Shown piece by piece: positions 34,482-44,361 of a stretch of 64,000 nucleotides of DNA. This stretch comes from Pseudoalteromonas rhizosphaerae (lineage in GTDB: Bacteria; Pseudomonadota; Gammaproteobacteria; Enterobacterales; Alteromonadaceae). Below the pieces are notes generated by a model. That model saw only the letters and a list, made by a program, of their open reading frames with translations, ran no database searches and was not told the DNA's origin. Where the stretch lies: assembly GCF_902498845.1 (NCBI RefSeq), contig NZ_CABVLM010000019.1:1-64000 (forward strand). Reading direction: 5' to 3'. How positions within the stretch are numbered: the first letter of the stretch is position 1; the number at the start of each line of letters is the position of its first letter. The translations under genes and the position numbers were made by a program.

Positions 34482-35873
34482 GTGTATCTGTCGGTTTGGC
34501 AAAGTTGTTTATATGTATTGCAAGATGAACTGCCTTCGCAGCAGTTCAGTATGTGGGTAAGACCACTACAAGCAGAAAGTACCGAAGATACCCTGACGAT
34601 TTATGCACCTAATCGCTTTGTGCTTGATTGGGTAAGAGAAAAGTACTTAAACCGAATTAATGAATTACTTGTTGAGATTTGTAAGGATGAAGCGCCAGAG
34701 TTACGCTTTGATGTAGGTAGCAAGCCAATCCACAATGCGCAAGTGATCGCGCCTGCAACAACTGGCTCTGCGACCCCGATGAATCAGCCGGCAGCAAAGC
34801 AGCAACCAAAAGCAGCTAAAGCTGTGGTTGAGCCTGCTCCTAAGTCTGGTTACAAATCAAACATTAAAGAAAACTACACCTTTGATAGTTTTGTTGAAGG
34901 TAAATCTAACCAGTTAGCAAAAGCTGCTGCGACGCAAGTTGCGGATAATCCTGGTGCTGCCTTTAACCCGGTATTTATATATGGTGGAACGGGTTTAGGT
35001 AAAACGCATTTATTACATGCGGTTGGCAATGGCATTATGGCAAATAAGCCAGATGCAAAAATTGTTTATATGCACTCAGAACGCTTTGTGCAAGATATGG
35101 TTAAAGCCCTGCAAAATAATGCTATTGAAGAATTTAAGCGTTATTACCGCAGTGTTGATGCTTTAATGATCGATGATATTCAGTTTTTTGCTAACAAAGA
35201 ACGCTCACAAGAAGAATTCTTTCATACTTTCAATGCATTACTTGAAGGTAACCAACAAATTATTTTAACCTCAGATCGTTATCCAAAAGAGATTGAAGGG
35301 GTTGAAGATCGCCTTAAATCACGTTTTGGTTGGGGTTTAACCATCGCGATTGAGCCGCCAGAGCTTGAAACGCGAGTGGCTATTTTGATGAAAAAAGCCC
35401 AGCAGAGTAAAATTAATTTACCTCACGAAGTGGCCTTTTTTATCGCTAAAAAATTACGTTCAAATGTGCGTGAGTTAGAGGGCGCGCTTAATCGTGTGAT
35501 TGCTAATGCAAACTTTACTGGTCGACCAATTTCGATCGACTTTGTAAAAGAAGCATTACGTGACTTACTCGCTTTGCAGGACAAACTGGTCACGATAGAC
35601 AATATTCAACGTACGGTTGCTGAATATTATCGTATTCGCGTCTCAGACCTGCTATCTAAGCGCCGCAGCCGCTCTATCGCAAGACCTCGTCAAGTTGCTA
35701 TGGCATTGTCTAAAGAACTTACCAATCACAGCTTACCTGAGATTGGTGATGCCTTTGGTGGCCGCGACCACACTACAGTATTGCATGCGTGCAGAAAGAT
35801 TAAATCACTACGTGATGAAAGCCACGAAGTGAAAGAAGATTATCAAAACCTAATAAGAACATTGTCATCTTAG
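34482..35873 (+). CDS. dnaA: Chromosomal replication initiator protein DnaA
   Basis: The 463-residue AAA+ initiator. Domain I is WQSCLYVLQDELPSQQFSMW, domain II is a short variable linker (about 90-125), domain III has P-loop GGTGLGKTHL and MIDDIQFF, and domain IV ends with the DnaA-box-binding GGRDHTTVLHACRKI. It starts with GTG at 34482 with GGGAG seven bases upstream. It heads the dnaA-dnaN-recF-gyrB string and acts on oriC 11 kb away. Confidence 0.99.
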   Translation: MYLSVWQSCLYVLQDELPSQQFSMWVRPLQAESTEDTLTIYAPNRFVLDWVREKYLNRINELLVEICKDEAPELRFDVGSKPIHNAQVIAPATTGSATPMNQPAAKQQPKAAKAVVEPAPKSGYKSNIKENYTFDSFVEGKSNQLAKAAATQVADNPGAAFNPVFIYGGTGLGKTHLLHAVGNGIMANKPDAKIVYMHSERFVQDMVKALQNNAIEEFKRYYRSVDALMIDDIQFFANKERSQEEFFHTFNALLEGNQQIILTSDRYPKEIEGVEDRLKSRFGWGLTIAIEPPELETRVAILMKKAQQSKINLPHEVAFFIAKKLRSNVRELEGALNRVIANANFTGRPISIDFVKEALRDLLALQDKLVTIDNIQRTVAEYYRIRVSDLLSKRRSRSIARPRQVAMALSKELTNHSLPEIGDAFGGRDHTTVLHACRKIKSLRDESHEVKEDYQNLIRTLSS

Positions 35874-35886
35874 GGCTGACTTTATT

Positions 35887-36990
35887 ATGCAAATAACTAT
35901 ATCAAGAGAACAATTTTTAAAACCTTTGGTGCAAGTATCTGGCGCAATTGAGCGCAAGCATACCTTGCCTATCTTATCTAACGTTTTGTTAGAGGTTGAA
36001 AATGGCGAACTTTCAATGACAGGCACAGACCTTGAAATTGAACTTGTCGCAAAGGTTTTTGTTGGCGATGATACCGCTGATGCAAAATTGACTTTGCCAG
36101 CTAAAAAATTACTCGATATTTGTAAAAGTCTGCCAGACGGTTCAGATTTAACGTTGAGCAGTCAAGATCACCAACTATTACTGACCAGTGGAAAAAGCCG
36201 CTTTTCATTAACTACACTCGCTGCGGAAGACTTTCCTAATCTTGAGCAGTGGGATGGTGAAGTTGAATTTCAACTAACGCGCTTAGAACTGCGAAAGTTA
36301 CTTGAAAGCACCCACTTTTCGATGGCCAATCAAGACGTACGCTATTACTTAAATGGTATGTCGTTTGAAGTAGATAATACTGATATAAAAACAGTGGCTA
36401 CTGATGGTCACCGTTTAGCAATTGCGCAAAAACAATTAACGCAATCGTTAAACACTCAACGTCAGCTAATAATTCCGCGTAAAGGCGTACAAGAAATTAT
36501 GCGTCTAATGGTTGCTGATGATGAGTTGGTGACAATTCAATTTGGTGCAAATCATATTCGTATTTTAGATACAGAGTTTACTTTTACGAGTAAATTAGTT
36601 GATGGGCGTTTTCCTGATTACCGCCGAGTATTGCCACGTGGTGGTGATAAAGTTATTACCGCAAATCGTGAATGGTTACGCAGTGCGTTTCAACGGGTAT
36701 CTATTTTATCGAACGAGAAGTTTAGAGGTGTGCGGTTAAACTTATCGAACGGACTATTAAAAATTACCGCCAACAACCCAGAGCAAGAGCAAGCTGAGGA
36801 AGTGGTTGAAGTAAGCTATCAAGGTGATGACTTAGAAATTGGCTTTAACGTATCGTATGTTTTAGATGTATTAAATACATTAAAAACAGAAGACGTTTTA
36901 TTTACGCTTGCTGATTCAAATAGTAGTGCATTGATAGAAGGTGCTGGCGATGAAGAAGCCATGTACGTTGTTATGCCAATGCGCTTATAA
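35887..36990 (+). CDS. dnaN: DNA polymerase III beta clamp
   Basis: A 367-residue sliding clamp with three repeated clamp folds. The start MQITISREQFLKPL and the C-terminal YVVMPMRL, which forms part of the client-binding pocket, are characteristic. It lies 13 bp after dnaA and 6 bp before recF, so it is probably cotranscribed. Confidence 0.99.
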   Translation: MQITISREQFLKPLVQVSGAIERKHTLPILSNVLLEVENGELSMTGTDLEIELVAKVFVGDDTADAKLTLPAKKLLDICKSLPDGSDLTLSSQDHQLLLTSGKSRFSLTTLAAEDFPNLEQWDGEVEFQLTRLELRKLLESTHFSMANQDVRYYLNGMSFEVDNTDIKTVATDGHRLAIAQKQLTQSLNTQRQLIIPRKGVQEIMRLMVADDELVTIQFGANHIRILDTEFTFTSKLVDGRFPDYRRVLPRGGDKVITANREWLRSAFQRVSILSNEKFRGVRLNLSNGLLKITANNPEQEQAEEVVEVSYQGDDLEIGFNVSYVLDVLNTLKTEDVLFTLADSNSSALIEGAGDEEAMYVVMPMRL

Positions 36991-36996
36991 GGCACT

Positions 36997-38091
36997 ATGA
37001 GTTTAAGTCATTTGAGCCTCAATAATTTTCGGAATATTGAGGCGCTCACTGTAGAGCCAGTGAATGGTATTAACATAATTTATGGTGAAAATGGCAGTGG
37101 CAAAACCAGCCTTCTTGAGGCTATTTATTACCTTTCTCATGGCAAGTCTTTCCGCACCCCAAAACACAAAAGTATCATTACGCACCATAAAGAAAAATTC
37201 ACCATTCATGGTCGTAAATCACTTTATAACTTATCAATTCCAATCGGTATTAGTAAGACTTTAAGTGGTGAGACAGAATTAAAAATACAGGGTAAGTCTA
37301 GTCGTCGAGTGTCTGAACTTGCCCAGTTAATGCCAGTACAAGTGATCACCCCAGAAAGCTATTCGTTGTTTTTTGGAGGTCCAAAAGAACGCCGAAAATT
37401 TTTAGATTTAGGATTGTTCCACGTGGAACAAGACTTTTTTTATTTGTGGCAATCTTTCAATAAAGTATTAAAGCAACGTAATGCATTATTGAAAAGTAAG
37501 CCTAAGAATTATTTTGATCAAATCAAGTTTTGGGATAAAGAATTTGTTAGACTGGCAGACCAAATAAATAATTTACGAATTGCGTATATAAGTAGGTTTA
37601 AGCAGCAATTTTTTGATAAAATGTGTGCAGAATTAACGCTTATACGCGATTTAGAAATAAGTTTTTATGCTGGTTGGAAAGAAAATGAATCTCTAGCCGA
37701 CGCTCTCGAACAAAGCTTTGAGCGTGATAGTCGCCAAGGTTTTACAAATAAAGGGCCGCATAAAGCTGATTTCAGTTTTAGTGTCGCTGGCAATAGTGTG
37801 GAAAACACCTTTTCACGCGGTCAATTGAAGCTATTGCTTTATGCGTTAAAAGTAACGCAAAATAGTTTGATTGAGTCAGAGACAGAAAAGCAATCAATAT
37901 TGCTAATAGATGATCTACCTTCAGAGTTAGGGGAAGATACGAAAGAGAAAGTAGGACAGTTATTGTCGCACTGTAGCTCTCAAATATTTATCTCTACAAT
38001 TCAATCTGAAAGTATTTCTGCTGTGGTGGAACCCATGCAACGAGAACTACAAATGTTCCACGTGAAACATGGCAACCTAATAACAAGATAA
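36997..38091 (+). CDS. recF: DNA replication and repair protein RecF
   Basis: A 364-residue SMC-like ATPase of the RecFOR pathway. Walker A is YGENGSGKTSLLEA (residues 28-41), the ABC signature is FSRGQLKLL and Walker B is LLIDDLPSELGED. It loads RecA at gaps. Two parS sites are encoded inside the gene (37415 and 38054). It is unusually AT-rich compared with dnaN and gyrB. Its stop lies 12 bp before the gyrB start. Confidence 0.98.
   Translation: MSLSHLSLNNFRNIEALTVEPVNGINIIYGENGSGKTSLLEAIYYLSHGKSFRTPKHKSIITHHKEKFTIHGRKSLYNLSIPIGISKTLSGETELKIQGKSSRRVSELAQLMPVQVITPESYSLFFGGPKERRKFLDLGLFHVEQDFFYLWQSFNKVLKQRNALLKSKPKNYFDQIKFWDKEFVRLADQINNLRIAYISRFKQQFFDKMCAELTLIRDLEISFYAGWKENESLADALEQSFERDSRQGFTNKGPHKADFSFSVAGNSVENTFSRGQLKLLLYALKVTQNSLIESETEKQSILLIDDLPSELGEDTKEKVGQLLSHCSSQIFISTIQSESISAVVEPMQRELQMFHVKHGNLITR
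37415..37430. other. parS: parS centromere site 1
   Basis: TGTTCCACGTGGAACA is a perfect 16-bp palindrome identical to the known Pseudomonas-type parS. It lies in recF, about 14 kb from oriC and 17 kb from parAB. It encodes residues around LFHVEQ of RecF. Confidence 0.93.
38054..38069. other. parS: parS centromere site 2
   Basis: TGTTCCACGTGAAACA differs from a perfect palindrome at one position and matches the general parS consensus TGTTNCACGTGAAACA. It lies at the very end of recF, 624 bp from site 1. Confidence 0.9.
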
Positions 38092-38103
38092 GTGGGATTA
38101 ACC

Positions 38104-40530
38104 ATGTCTGAGAATTACGATTCGTCGAGTATTAAAGTACTAAAAGGATTAGACGCAGTAAGAAAGCGTCCTGGAATGTATATAGGGGACACCGATGATG
38201 GCACAGGCTTACACCATATGGTGTTTGAGGTCGTTGATAACTCTATCGATGAAGCCTTAGCAGGTCACTGTGATGACATCTATGTCACAATTCATTTAGA
38301 TGGTTCTGTCTCTGTTCGAGATAACGGCCGTGGTATTCCAACTTCAATTCATGAAGAAGAAGGCGTGTCAGCTGCTGAAGTAATTATGACTGTACTACAT
38401 GCTGGTGGTAAGTTTGATGATAACTCATATAAAGTATCAGGCGGCTTACACGGTGTTGGTGTTTCAGTAGTAAATGCGCTTTCAGAAAAATTAAAGCTAA
38501 CGGTTCGTCGTGAAGGCAAGCTACATGAGCAATTTTACACTATGGGTGTTCCTGATGCGCCACTAGCTGTAATTGGCGAATCAGAAACCACAGGTACTGA
38601 ACTTCGTTTTTGGCCAAGTGGTGAGACTTTCACAAACTTAGATTTCCATTACGATATTTTAGCTAAGCGCTTACGCGAGTTATCATTCCTGAATTCAGGT
38701 GTGAGTATTATTTTAAATGATGAACGCGAAGAAAATAAAACTGACCACTTTAAATATGAAGGGGGTATTCGTGCCTTCGTTGAGTATTTAAACCGTAATA
38801 AAACACCTATTCATAAAGGTGTATTCCACTTTACTCATGAACGTGAAGAAGATGGTATTAGCGTTGAAGTATCAATGCAGTGGAATGATGCTTACCAAGA
38901 AAACATTTACTGTTTTACAAACAACATTCCACAACGTGATGGTGGTACTCACTTAGCCGGTTTTAGATCTGCGCTAACTCGTACACTTAACAACTATATG
39001 GAAAAAGAAGGCTTTAACAAAAAAGCTAAAACAACCAGTAATGCAACAGGCGATGATGCCCGTGAAGGCTTAACTGCAGTTGTTAGTGTTAAAGTTCCTG
39101 ATCCTAAGTTCTCATCACAAACCAAAGATAAGCTAGTTTCAAGCGAAGTTAAATCAGCTGTAGAACAAGCAATGGCTGAGAAATTCACTGAATTCTTATT
39201 AGAAAATCCAGTAGATGCAAAAATAGTTGTTGGTAAAATCATTGATGCTTCTCGTGCTCGTGAAGCGGCGCGTAAAGCCCGTGAAATGACTCGTCGTAAA
39301 GGCGCAATGGACTTAGCAGGTTTACCTGGTAAGTTAGCGGATTGCCAAGAAAAAGATCCAGCCCTGTCTGAACTATATATAGTGGAAGGGGACTCTGCTG
39401 GCGGATCAGCTAAGCAGGGTCGTAACCGTAAGAATCAAGCGATTCTTCCGCTTAAAGGTAAAATACTAAACGTAGAGAAAGCGCGTTTTGATAAGATGTT
39501 ATCTTCACAAGAAGTTGCCACGTTAATTACAGCTCTTGGTTGTGGTATTGGTCGCGATGAGTATAACCCTGAAAAATTACGCTATCACCGCATCATTATC
39601 ATGACCGATGCTGACGTCGATGGTTCGCACATTCGTACGTTACTATTGACCTTTTTCTACCGTCAAATGCCAGAAATCGTTGAACGTGGTTATATCTATA
39701 TTGCTCAACCACCACTTTATAAAGTGAAAAAAGGTAAACAAGAGCGCTATATTAAAGATGATCCAGCGCTTGTCGAATACCTAACTTCATTAGCATTAAA
39801 TGGTGCCGCACTTTATACCGGTGCTGATGCATCTGCACTTGAAGGTGAAGCTTTAGAGGCTATCGTTCATGATTATCAAAACACCGTTAAAGTTATTGAA
39901 CGCTTAAAACGTAAATACCCGAATACGGTTATGGAACGTTTGATCTATCAAACAGAGCTAAACGAAACTGATTTAGCCGATGAAGCTAAAGTAATCGAGT
40001 GGACCAAAACGTTAGTCGATGACTTAGTCGCACGTGATGAAGATGCAACTATCTTCGCTGCTGCAACAGAGCATGATACTGAGCGTAACTTATATTACCC
40101 AGTTATCAATATTCGCCAACACGGTGTTGATAAGGCACACGTACTGAGCCATGATTTTATCTCTTCACGTGATTATAAACGCATCGCAGTAACTGGTACT
40201 AACATTGCCAATATCTTAAGTGAAGGTGCTTATATTCAACGTGGAGAGAAAACACTAGCTGTTGATAACTTTGTGGATGCATTGGAATGGTTGATCGCAG
40301 AATCTAAGCGTGGGCTATATATCCAGCGCTATAAAGGACTAGGTGAGATGAATCCAAGTCAGCTGTGGGAAACTACCATGGATCCTTCGGCGCGTCGCAT
40401 GTTACAAGTAACCATTGAAGATGCTGTTGGTGCAGACCAATTATTCGCAACCTTGATGGGTGACCAAGTTGAGCCGCGTCGTGAGTTCATAGAAACGAAT
40501 GCACTACGTGTAGTTAACTTAGACGTATAA
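38104..40530 (+). CDS. gyrB: DNA gyrase subunit B
   Basis: An 808-residue GyrB. The GHKL ATPase domain has EVVDNSIDEALAG, DNGRGIP and GGLHGVGVSVVNALS. The TOPRIM domain has EGDSAGGSAKQGR and DADVDGSHI. With GyrA it introduces negative supercoils and is the target of coumarin drugs. ATG at 38104 follows GGGA by six bases; a GTG at 38092 is in frame but less supported. A strong terminator follows. Confidence 0.99.
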   Translation: MSENYDSSSIKVLKGLDAVRKRPGMYIGDTDDGTGLHHMVFEVVDNSIDEALAGHCDDIYVTIHLDGSVSVRDNGRGIPTSIHEEEGVSAAEVIMTVLHAGGKFDDNSYKVSGGLHGVGVSVVNALSEKLKLTVRREGKLHEQFYTMGVPDAPLAVIGESETTGTELRFWPSGETFTNLDFHYDILAKRLRELSFLNSGVSIILNDEREENKTDHFKYEGGIRAFVEYLNRNKTPIHKGVFHFTHEREEDGISVEVSMQWNDAYQENIYCFTNNIPQRDGGTHLAGFRSALTRTLNNYMEKEGFNKKAKTTSNATGDDAREGLTAVVSVKVPDPKFSSQTKDKLVSSEVKSAVEQAMAEKFTEFLLENPVDAKIVVGKIIDASRAREAARKAREMTRRKGAMDLAGLPGKLADCQEKDPALSELYIVEGDSAGGSAKQGRNRKNQAILPLKGKILNVEKARFDKMLSSQEVATLITALGCGIGRDEYNPEKLRYHRIIIMTDADVDGSHIRTLLLTFFYRQMPEIVERGYIYIAQPPLYKVKKGKQERYIKDDPALVEYLTSLALNGAALYTGADASALEGEALEAIVHDYQNTVKVIERLKRKYPNTVMERLIYQTELNETDLADEAKVIEWTKTLVDDLVARDEDATIFAAATEHDTERNLYYPVINIRQHGVDKAHVLSHDFISSRDYKRIAVTGTNIANILSEGAYIQRGEKTLAVDNFVDALEWLIAESKRGLYIQRYKGLGEMNPSQLWETTMDPSARRMLQVTIEDAVGADQLFATLMGDQVEPRREFIETNALRVVNLDV

Positions 40531-40548
40531 TTAAATTATAGTAATTAC

Positions 40549-40577
40549 AAAAAAGGAGCCTTAGGCTCCTTTTTTAT
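40549..40577 (+). terminator. Intrinsic terminator after gyrB
   Basis: Stem GGAGCC-TTA-GGCTCC flanked by an A-tract and followed by TTTTTT, 19 bp after the gyrB stop. It separates the dnaA-gyrB string from glyQS. Confidence 0.88.
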
Positions 40578-40673
40578 TTTCTCAATTGCACAAACTGCTT
40601 AAAACATGACTACGCACAAGGTATACTGAAGGTAATTTTCACGCTACATCACAGCAGATACTAAAAGCCAAAT

Positions 40674-41576
40674 ATGCAAAAATATGACGTTAAAACCTTT
40701 CAAGGTTTGATCCTGGCTTTACAGGATTACTGGGCACAGCAAGGCTGTGTCATTATTCAGCCACTTGATATGGAAGTTGGTGCAGGCACATTTCATCCGC
40801 AAACATTTTTAAAGTCTATTGGTCCTGAACCAATGTCGAGCGCGTATGTGCAACCATGTCGTCGTCCTACCGATGGCCGTTATGGTGAGAATCCAAATCG
40901 CCTGCAACATTACTACCAGTTCCAAGTCGTATTAAAACCATCACCAGATAACATCCAGGAGCTATATTTAGGCTCATTAGCGGCTGTTGGCATTGATACC
41001 CTTACTGACGAAGTACGCTTCGTTGAAGACAACTGGGAATCACCTACGCTAGGTGCATGGGGTCTTGGTTGGGAGATCTGGTTAAACGGTATGGAAGTAA
41101 CCCAGTTTACCTACTTCCAACAAGTAGGGGGCTTAGAGTGCTCTCCTGTTACTGGTGAGATCACTTATGGTCTTGAGCGTTTAGCTATGTACATTCAAGG
41201 CGTAGATAGCATCTACGATCTAGTATGGGCTGATGGCCCAATGGGCCGTGTTACTTACGGTGATGTATTCCATCAGAACGAAGTTGAGCAATCAACTTAT
41301 AACTTTGAGCATGCAAATGTTGACGATTTATTTGCCCAGTTTGATAAATGCGAAGCTGAGAGCCAAAAGCTAATTGAAGCAAGCTTACCATTACCTGCTT
41401 ATGAGCAAGTAATGAAAGCATCACACGCATTTAACTTATTGGATGCACGTCATGCTATTTCGGTGACAGAGCGCCAGCGTTATATCTTGCGCGTTCGTGC
41501 ATTATCTAAAGCGTGTGCACAAAGTTATTATGACAAACGCGAAGCGCTTGGTTTCCCGTTGTGTAAGGATAAGTAA
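40674..41576 (+). CDS. glyQ: Glycyl-tRNA synthetase alpha subunit
   Basis: The 300-residue alpha subunit of the bacterial alpha2beta2 glycyl-tRNA synthetase. It carries the class II catalytic core with KTFQGLILALQDYWAQQGC, VQPCRRPTDGRYG and TYFQQVGG. It charges tRNA-Gly. Its stop lies two bases before glyS, indicating coupling. Confidence 0.99.
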   Translation: MQKYDVKTFQGLILALQDYWAQQGCVIIQPLDMEVGAGTFHPQTFLKSIGPEPMSSAYVQPCRRPTDGRYGENPNRLQHYYQFQVVLKPSPDNIQELYLGSLAAVGIDTLTDEVRFVEDNWESPTLGAWGLGWEIWLNGMEVTQFTYFQQVGGLECSPVTGEITYGLERLAMYIQGVDSIYDLVWADGPMGRVTYGDVFHQNEVEQSTYNFEHANVDDLFAQFDKCEAESQKLIEASLPLPAYEQVMKASHAFNLLDARHAISVTERQRYILRVRALSKACAQSYYDKREALGFPLCKDK

Positions 41577-41578
41577 GC

Positions 41579-43648
41579 ATGTCAGCACAAAATTTATTAG
41601 TAGAAATTGGCACCGAAGAGTTGCCACCAAAATCATTGCGTAAACTTGCTGAAGCATTTGCAGCAAACTTAACCGCCGAGCTTGAGAGTTTAGAACTAGC
41701 TCACCAAGGCGTAAGCTGGTATGCATCTCCTCGTCGTTTAGGTTTACAAGTAACAGCACTTGAATCTCAGCAACAAGACAAAGAAGTAGAAAAACGTGGC
41801 CCTGCAACGAAGGCTGCATTTGATGCCGATGGCAAGCCGACCAAAGCTGCAATGGGTTGGGCTCGTGGTTGTGGTATTGAAGTAAGTGAAGCGCAAACAC
41901 TCGAGACCGATAAAGGTGCATGGTTGTTACACATTGCTAAAGTAGCAGGCAAAGAAACCACAGCCTTGATGGCTGATGCGGTAAATAAAGCGTTAGCTAA
42001 ACTTCCGATTCCTAAACCAATGCGTTGGGGGGCGAATAAAACACAATTTATTCGTCCTGTTCATACCGCAACTATTTTGTTTGGCGATCAGCTAATTGAA
42101 GGCGAAGTCCTTGGTAAAGCAGTGGGTAACCAACTGCAAGGCCATCGTTTTCATCATCCAGAAAAAATCACAATCAAACACGCTGATGATGTTTTTGAGG
42201 TGCTTAAGTCTGCACATGTTGTTGCTGATTACCAGCAGCGTAAAGCACAAATTCGTAGCCAAATCGAAGCTGCAGCAACAGCCGTTAATGCAGTAGTAGC
42301 TATGGATGAAGATTTACTTGAAGAAGTAACTTCATTGGTTGAATGGCCAGTAACTCTTACTGCAACATTTGAAGAAGCGTTTTTAGATGTACCAGCCGAA
42401 GCGCTGATCTACACTATGAAAGACGATCAAAAATACTTCCCATTACTTGATCAAGACGGCAAGCTACTTAATAAGTTTTTGTTTGTTTCAAACATCGAAA
42501 GTAAAAACCCAAGCGTAGTTATTGCTGGTAACGAGAAAGTAGTGCGCCCGCGTTTAGCTGACGCGCAGTTCTTCTTTGAAACAGATAAAAAGAAAACTCT
42601 TGAAAGCCGGTTAGAGTCACTTAATAGCGTATTGTTCCAACAGCAATTAGGTACGCTTAAAGATAAGTCAGAGCGTATTAGTGAACTTGCTGGTTACATT
42701 GCTGAGCAATTAGGTGCCGATAAAACACTTGCTAAGCGTGCTGGTTTATTAAGTAAAACCGATCTAATGACCGAAATGGTGATGGAGTTTACTGACGTAC
42801 AAGGTGTGATGGGGATGCACTATGCACGCCATGACGGTGAAGCCGAAGATGTTGCCATTGCCCAAAACGAGCAATACATGCCGCGTTTTGCCGGTGATAA
42901 TTTACCTACAAACTTAATTAGTTGCGCAGTAGCGATTGCCGATAAGTTCGATACACTAGTAGGTATTTTTGGTATTGGCCAAGCACCAAAGGGTGATAAA
43001 GATCCATTTGCGCTTCGTCGTGCTGCCATTGGTGCGCTGCGTATCATGGTAGAAAAAGAACTACCACTTGATATTTTAGATCTAGTCGCAAAATCACAAA
43101 CCCTGTTTGGCGATAAGCTAACTAACTTAAATGTATCAGCCGATGTATTTGAATTTATGCTAGGGCGCTTCCGCGCTTGGTATCAAGACGAAGGCATTGA
43201 AGTAGACGTTATTCAAGCAGTACTAGTGCGTCGCCCAACTAAGCCAGTTGATTTTGACCGTCGTGTTAAAGCGGTTAGTCACTTCCGTACATTAGACGCC
43301 GCAGAAGCGCTTGCAGCAGCTAATAAACGGGTAAGTAATATTCTGGCTAAAAATGATATTACAACGCAAGGCACTGTTGACGAGAGCTTATTAAGCGATG
43401 ATGCCGAAAAGGCATTAGCGGCACAAGTTGCTAAGTTTGCCACTGAATTAGCGCCGTTATACGCCGCTGGCGACTATCAAGAAGCGCTTGCCCAGCTTGC
43501 GGGTATTCGTGAAAGTGTTGATAACTTCTTCGACAACGTGATGGTAATGGCAGACGATGAAGCCGTTAAGCAAAACCGTTTAGCATTACTAAGTCAACTG
43601 AGTGGTTTATTTTTAGATATTGCTGATATTTCTGTATTACAGAAATAA
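41579..43648 (+). CDS. glyS: Glycyl-tRNA synthetase beta subunit
   Basis: A 689-residue beta subunit needed for tRNA binding. It begins with NLLVEIGTEELPPKSL and contains the HD-like region TEMVMEFTDVQGVMGMHYA and the DPFALRRAAIG segment. A C-terminal DALR-type anticodon-binding domain completes it. It is cotranscribed with glyQ. Confidence 0.99.
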   Translation: MSAQNLLVEIGTEELPPKSLRKLAEAFAANLTAELESLELAHQGVSWYASPRRLGLQVTALESQQQDKEVEKRGPATKAAFDADGKPTKAAMGWARGCGIEVSEAQTLETDKGAWLLHIAKVAGKETTALMADAVNKALAKLPIPKPMRWGANKTQFIRPVHTATILFGDQLIEGEVLGKAVGNQLQGHRFHHPEKITIKHADDVFEVLKSAHVVADYQQRKAQIRSQIEAAATAVNAVVAMDEDLLEEVTSLVEWPVTLTATFEEAFLDVPAEALIYTMKDDQKYFPLLDQDGKLLNKFLFVSNIESKNPSVVIAGNEKVVRPRLADAQFFFETDKKKTLESRLESLNSVLFQQQLGTLKDKSERISELAGYIAEQLGADKTLAKRAGLLSKTDLMTEMVMEFTDVQGVMGMHYARHDGEAEDVAIAQNEQYMPRFAGDNLPTNLISCAVAIADKFDTLVGIFGIGQAPKGDKDPFALRRAAIGALRIMVEKELPLDILDLVAKSQTLFGDKLTNLNVSADVFEFMLGRFRAWYQDEGIEVDVIQAVLVRRPTKPVDFDRRVKAVSHFRTLDAAEALAAANKRVSNILAKNDITTQGTVDESLLSDDAEKALAAQVAKFATELAPLYAAGDYQEALAQLAGIRESVDNFFDNVMVMADDEAVKQNRLALLSQLSGLFLDIADISVLQK

Positions 43649-43662
43649 ATTCAGCTTCGCTT

Positions 43663-43690
43663 AAAAAGCCAGCAGCTATGCTGGCTTTTT
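43663..43690 (+). terminator. Intrinsic terminator after glyS
   Basis: Perfect stem AAAAAGCCAGC / GCTGGCTTTTT with a six-base loop, 14 bp beyond the glyS stop. Confidence 0.9.
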
Positions 43691-43709
43691 AGTATTAGAG
43701 GGAATACCT

Positions 43710-44159
43710 ATGAAACGTATATTAACAGTGGCTCTAGTTGCTTTATTGAGTGCTTGTTCGAGCCAAATACAAATGCCAGATCTTAGCGATGTACTGCCAG
43801 GCCAAGAACTTGACCGTACAATGTATCTCCGCGGCGACTTCAATTTATGGGATGCAGAAAAGCAATATGAATTTACTCAAGTCGCGCCTGCGCTTTATCA
43901 AGCACAAGTAAAGTTTTCAACACCGGGTAAAGTGTATGAATTTAAAATTGCCGATATGGATTGGAGCGCAGGTTATAATTGCGGATTCAGTGAACAAGAT
44001 CCAACCGGTCAATCACTGACGTTAGGGCAAAGCGTCAAAGCAGATTGCAATACTACCTATAATTACTTTAGCTTCACTCCTGCAATTAAAGGCAGCTACA
44101 TCGTTAGTATCGATTATCATAATAACGATCAGCCAAAAGTAACAATAACCAAGAAGTGA
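43710..44159 (+). CDS. Small outer-membrane lipoprotein, possible starch/pullulanase-type beta domain
   Basis: A 149-residue predicted lipoprotein with signal peptide and lipobox LLSAC (Cys16). The mature part contains MYLRGDFNLWD and YEFKIADMDWSAGYNCGF. These resemble immunoglobulin-like beta-sandwich modules seen beside carbohydrate-active enzymes (pullulanase/amylase-like). Two cysteines (in NCGF and ADCNTT) could form a disulfide. It lies just after the glyS terminator with its own AGAGGG ribosome-binding site. No catalytic residues are visible; function unknown. Confidence 0.78.
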   Translation: MKRILTVALVALLSACSSQIQMPDLSDVLPGQELDRTMYLRGDFNLWDAEKQYEFTQVAPALYQAQVKFSTPGKVYEFKIADMDWSAGYNCGFSEQDPTGQSLTLGQSVKADCNTTYNYFSFTPAIKGSYIVSIDYHNNDQPKVTITKK

Positions 44160-44361
44160 GAGTAGAAATTGAGGTTTGAGTACACTGATTATATTTACAA
44201 AAGTAATTACATCCTGTTAATATTGTTATGGATTTTTTGCGTTAATCGTAGTCAATCATTTTTGAGTATTATATCAAAACTTCTTTAAAATCTATAAAGA
44301 GCTCGATATCACTATACTCTGCTCGTTTATATGAATAAAAAAAATTAAAATAGGATTACAG

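Noticed and set aside
36633..36640. Third parS candidate (CACGTG in dnaN)
   Set aside because: Only the central CACGTG core matches; the flanking TGTTN/AAACA arms are absent. The same applies to CACGTG near 12670.
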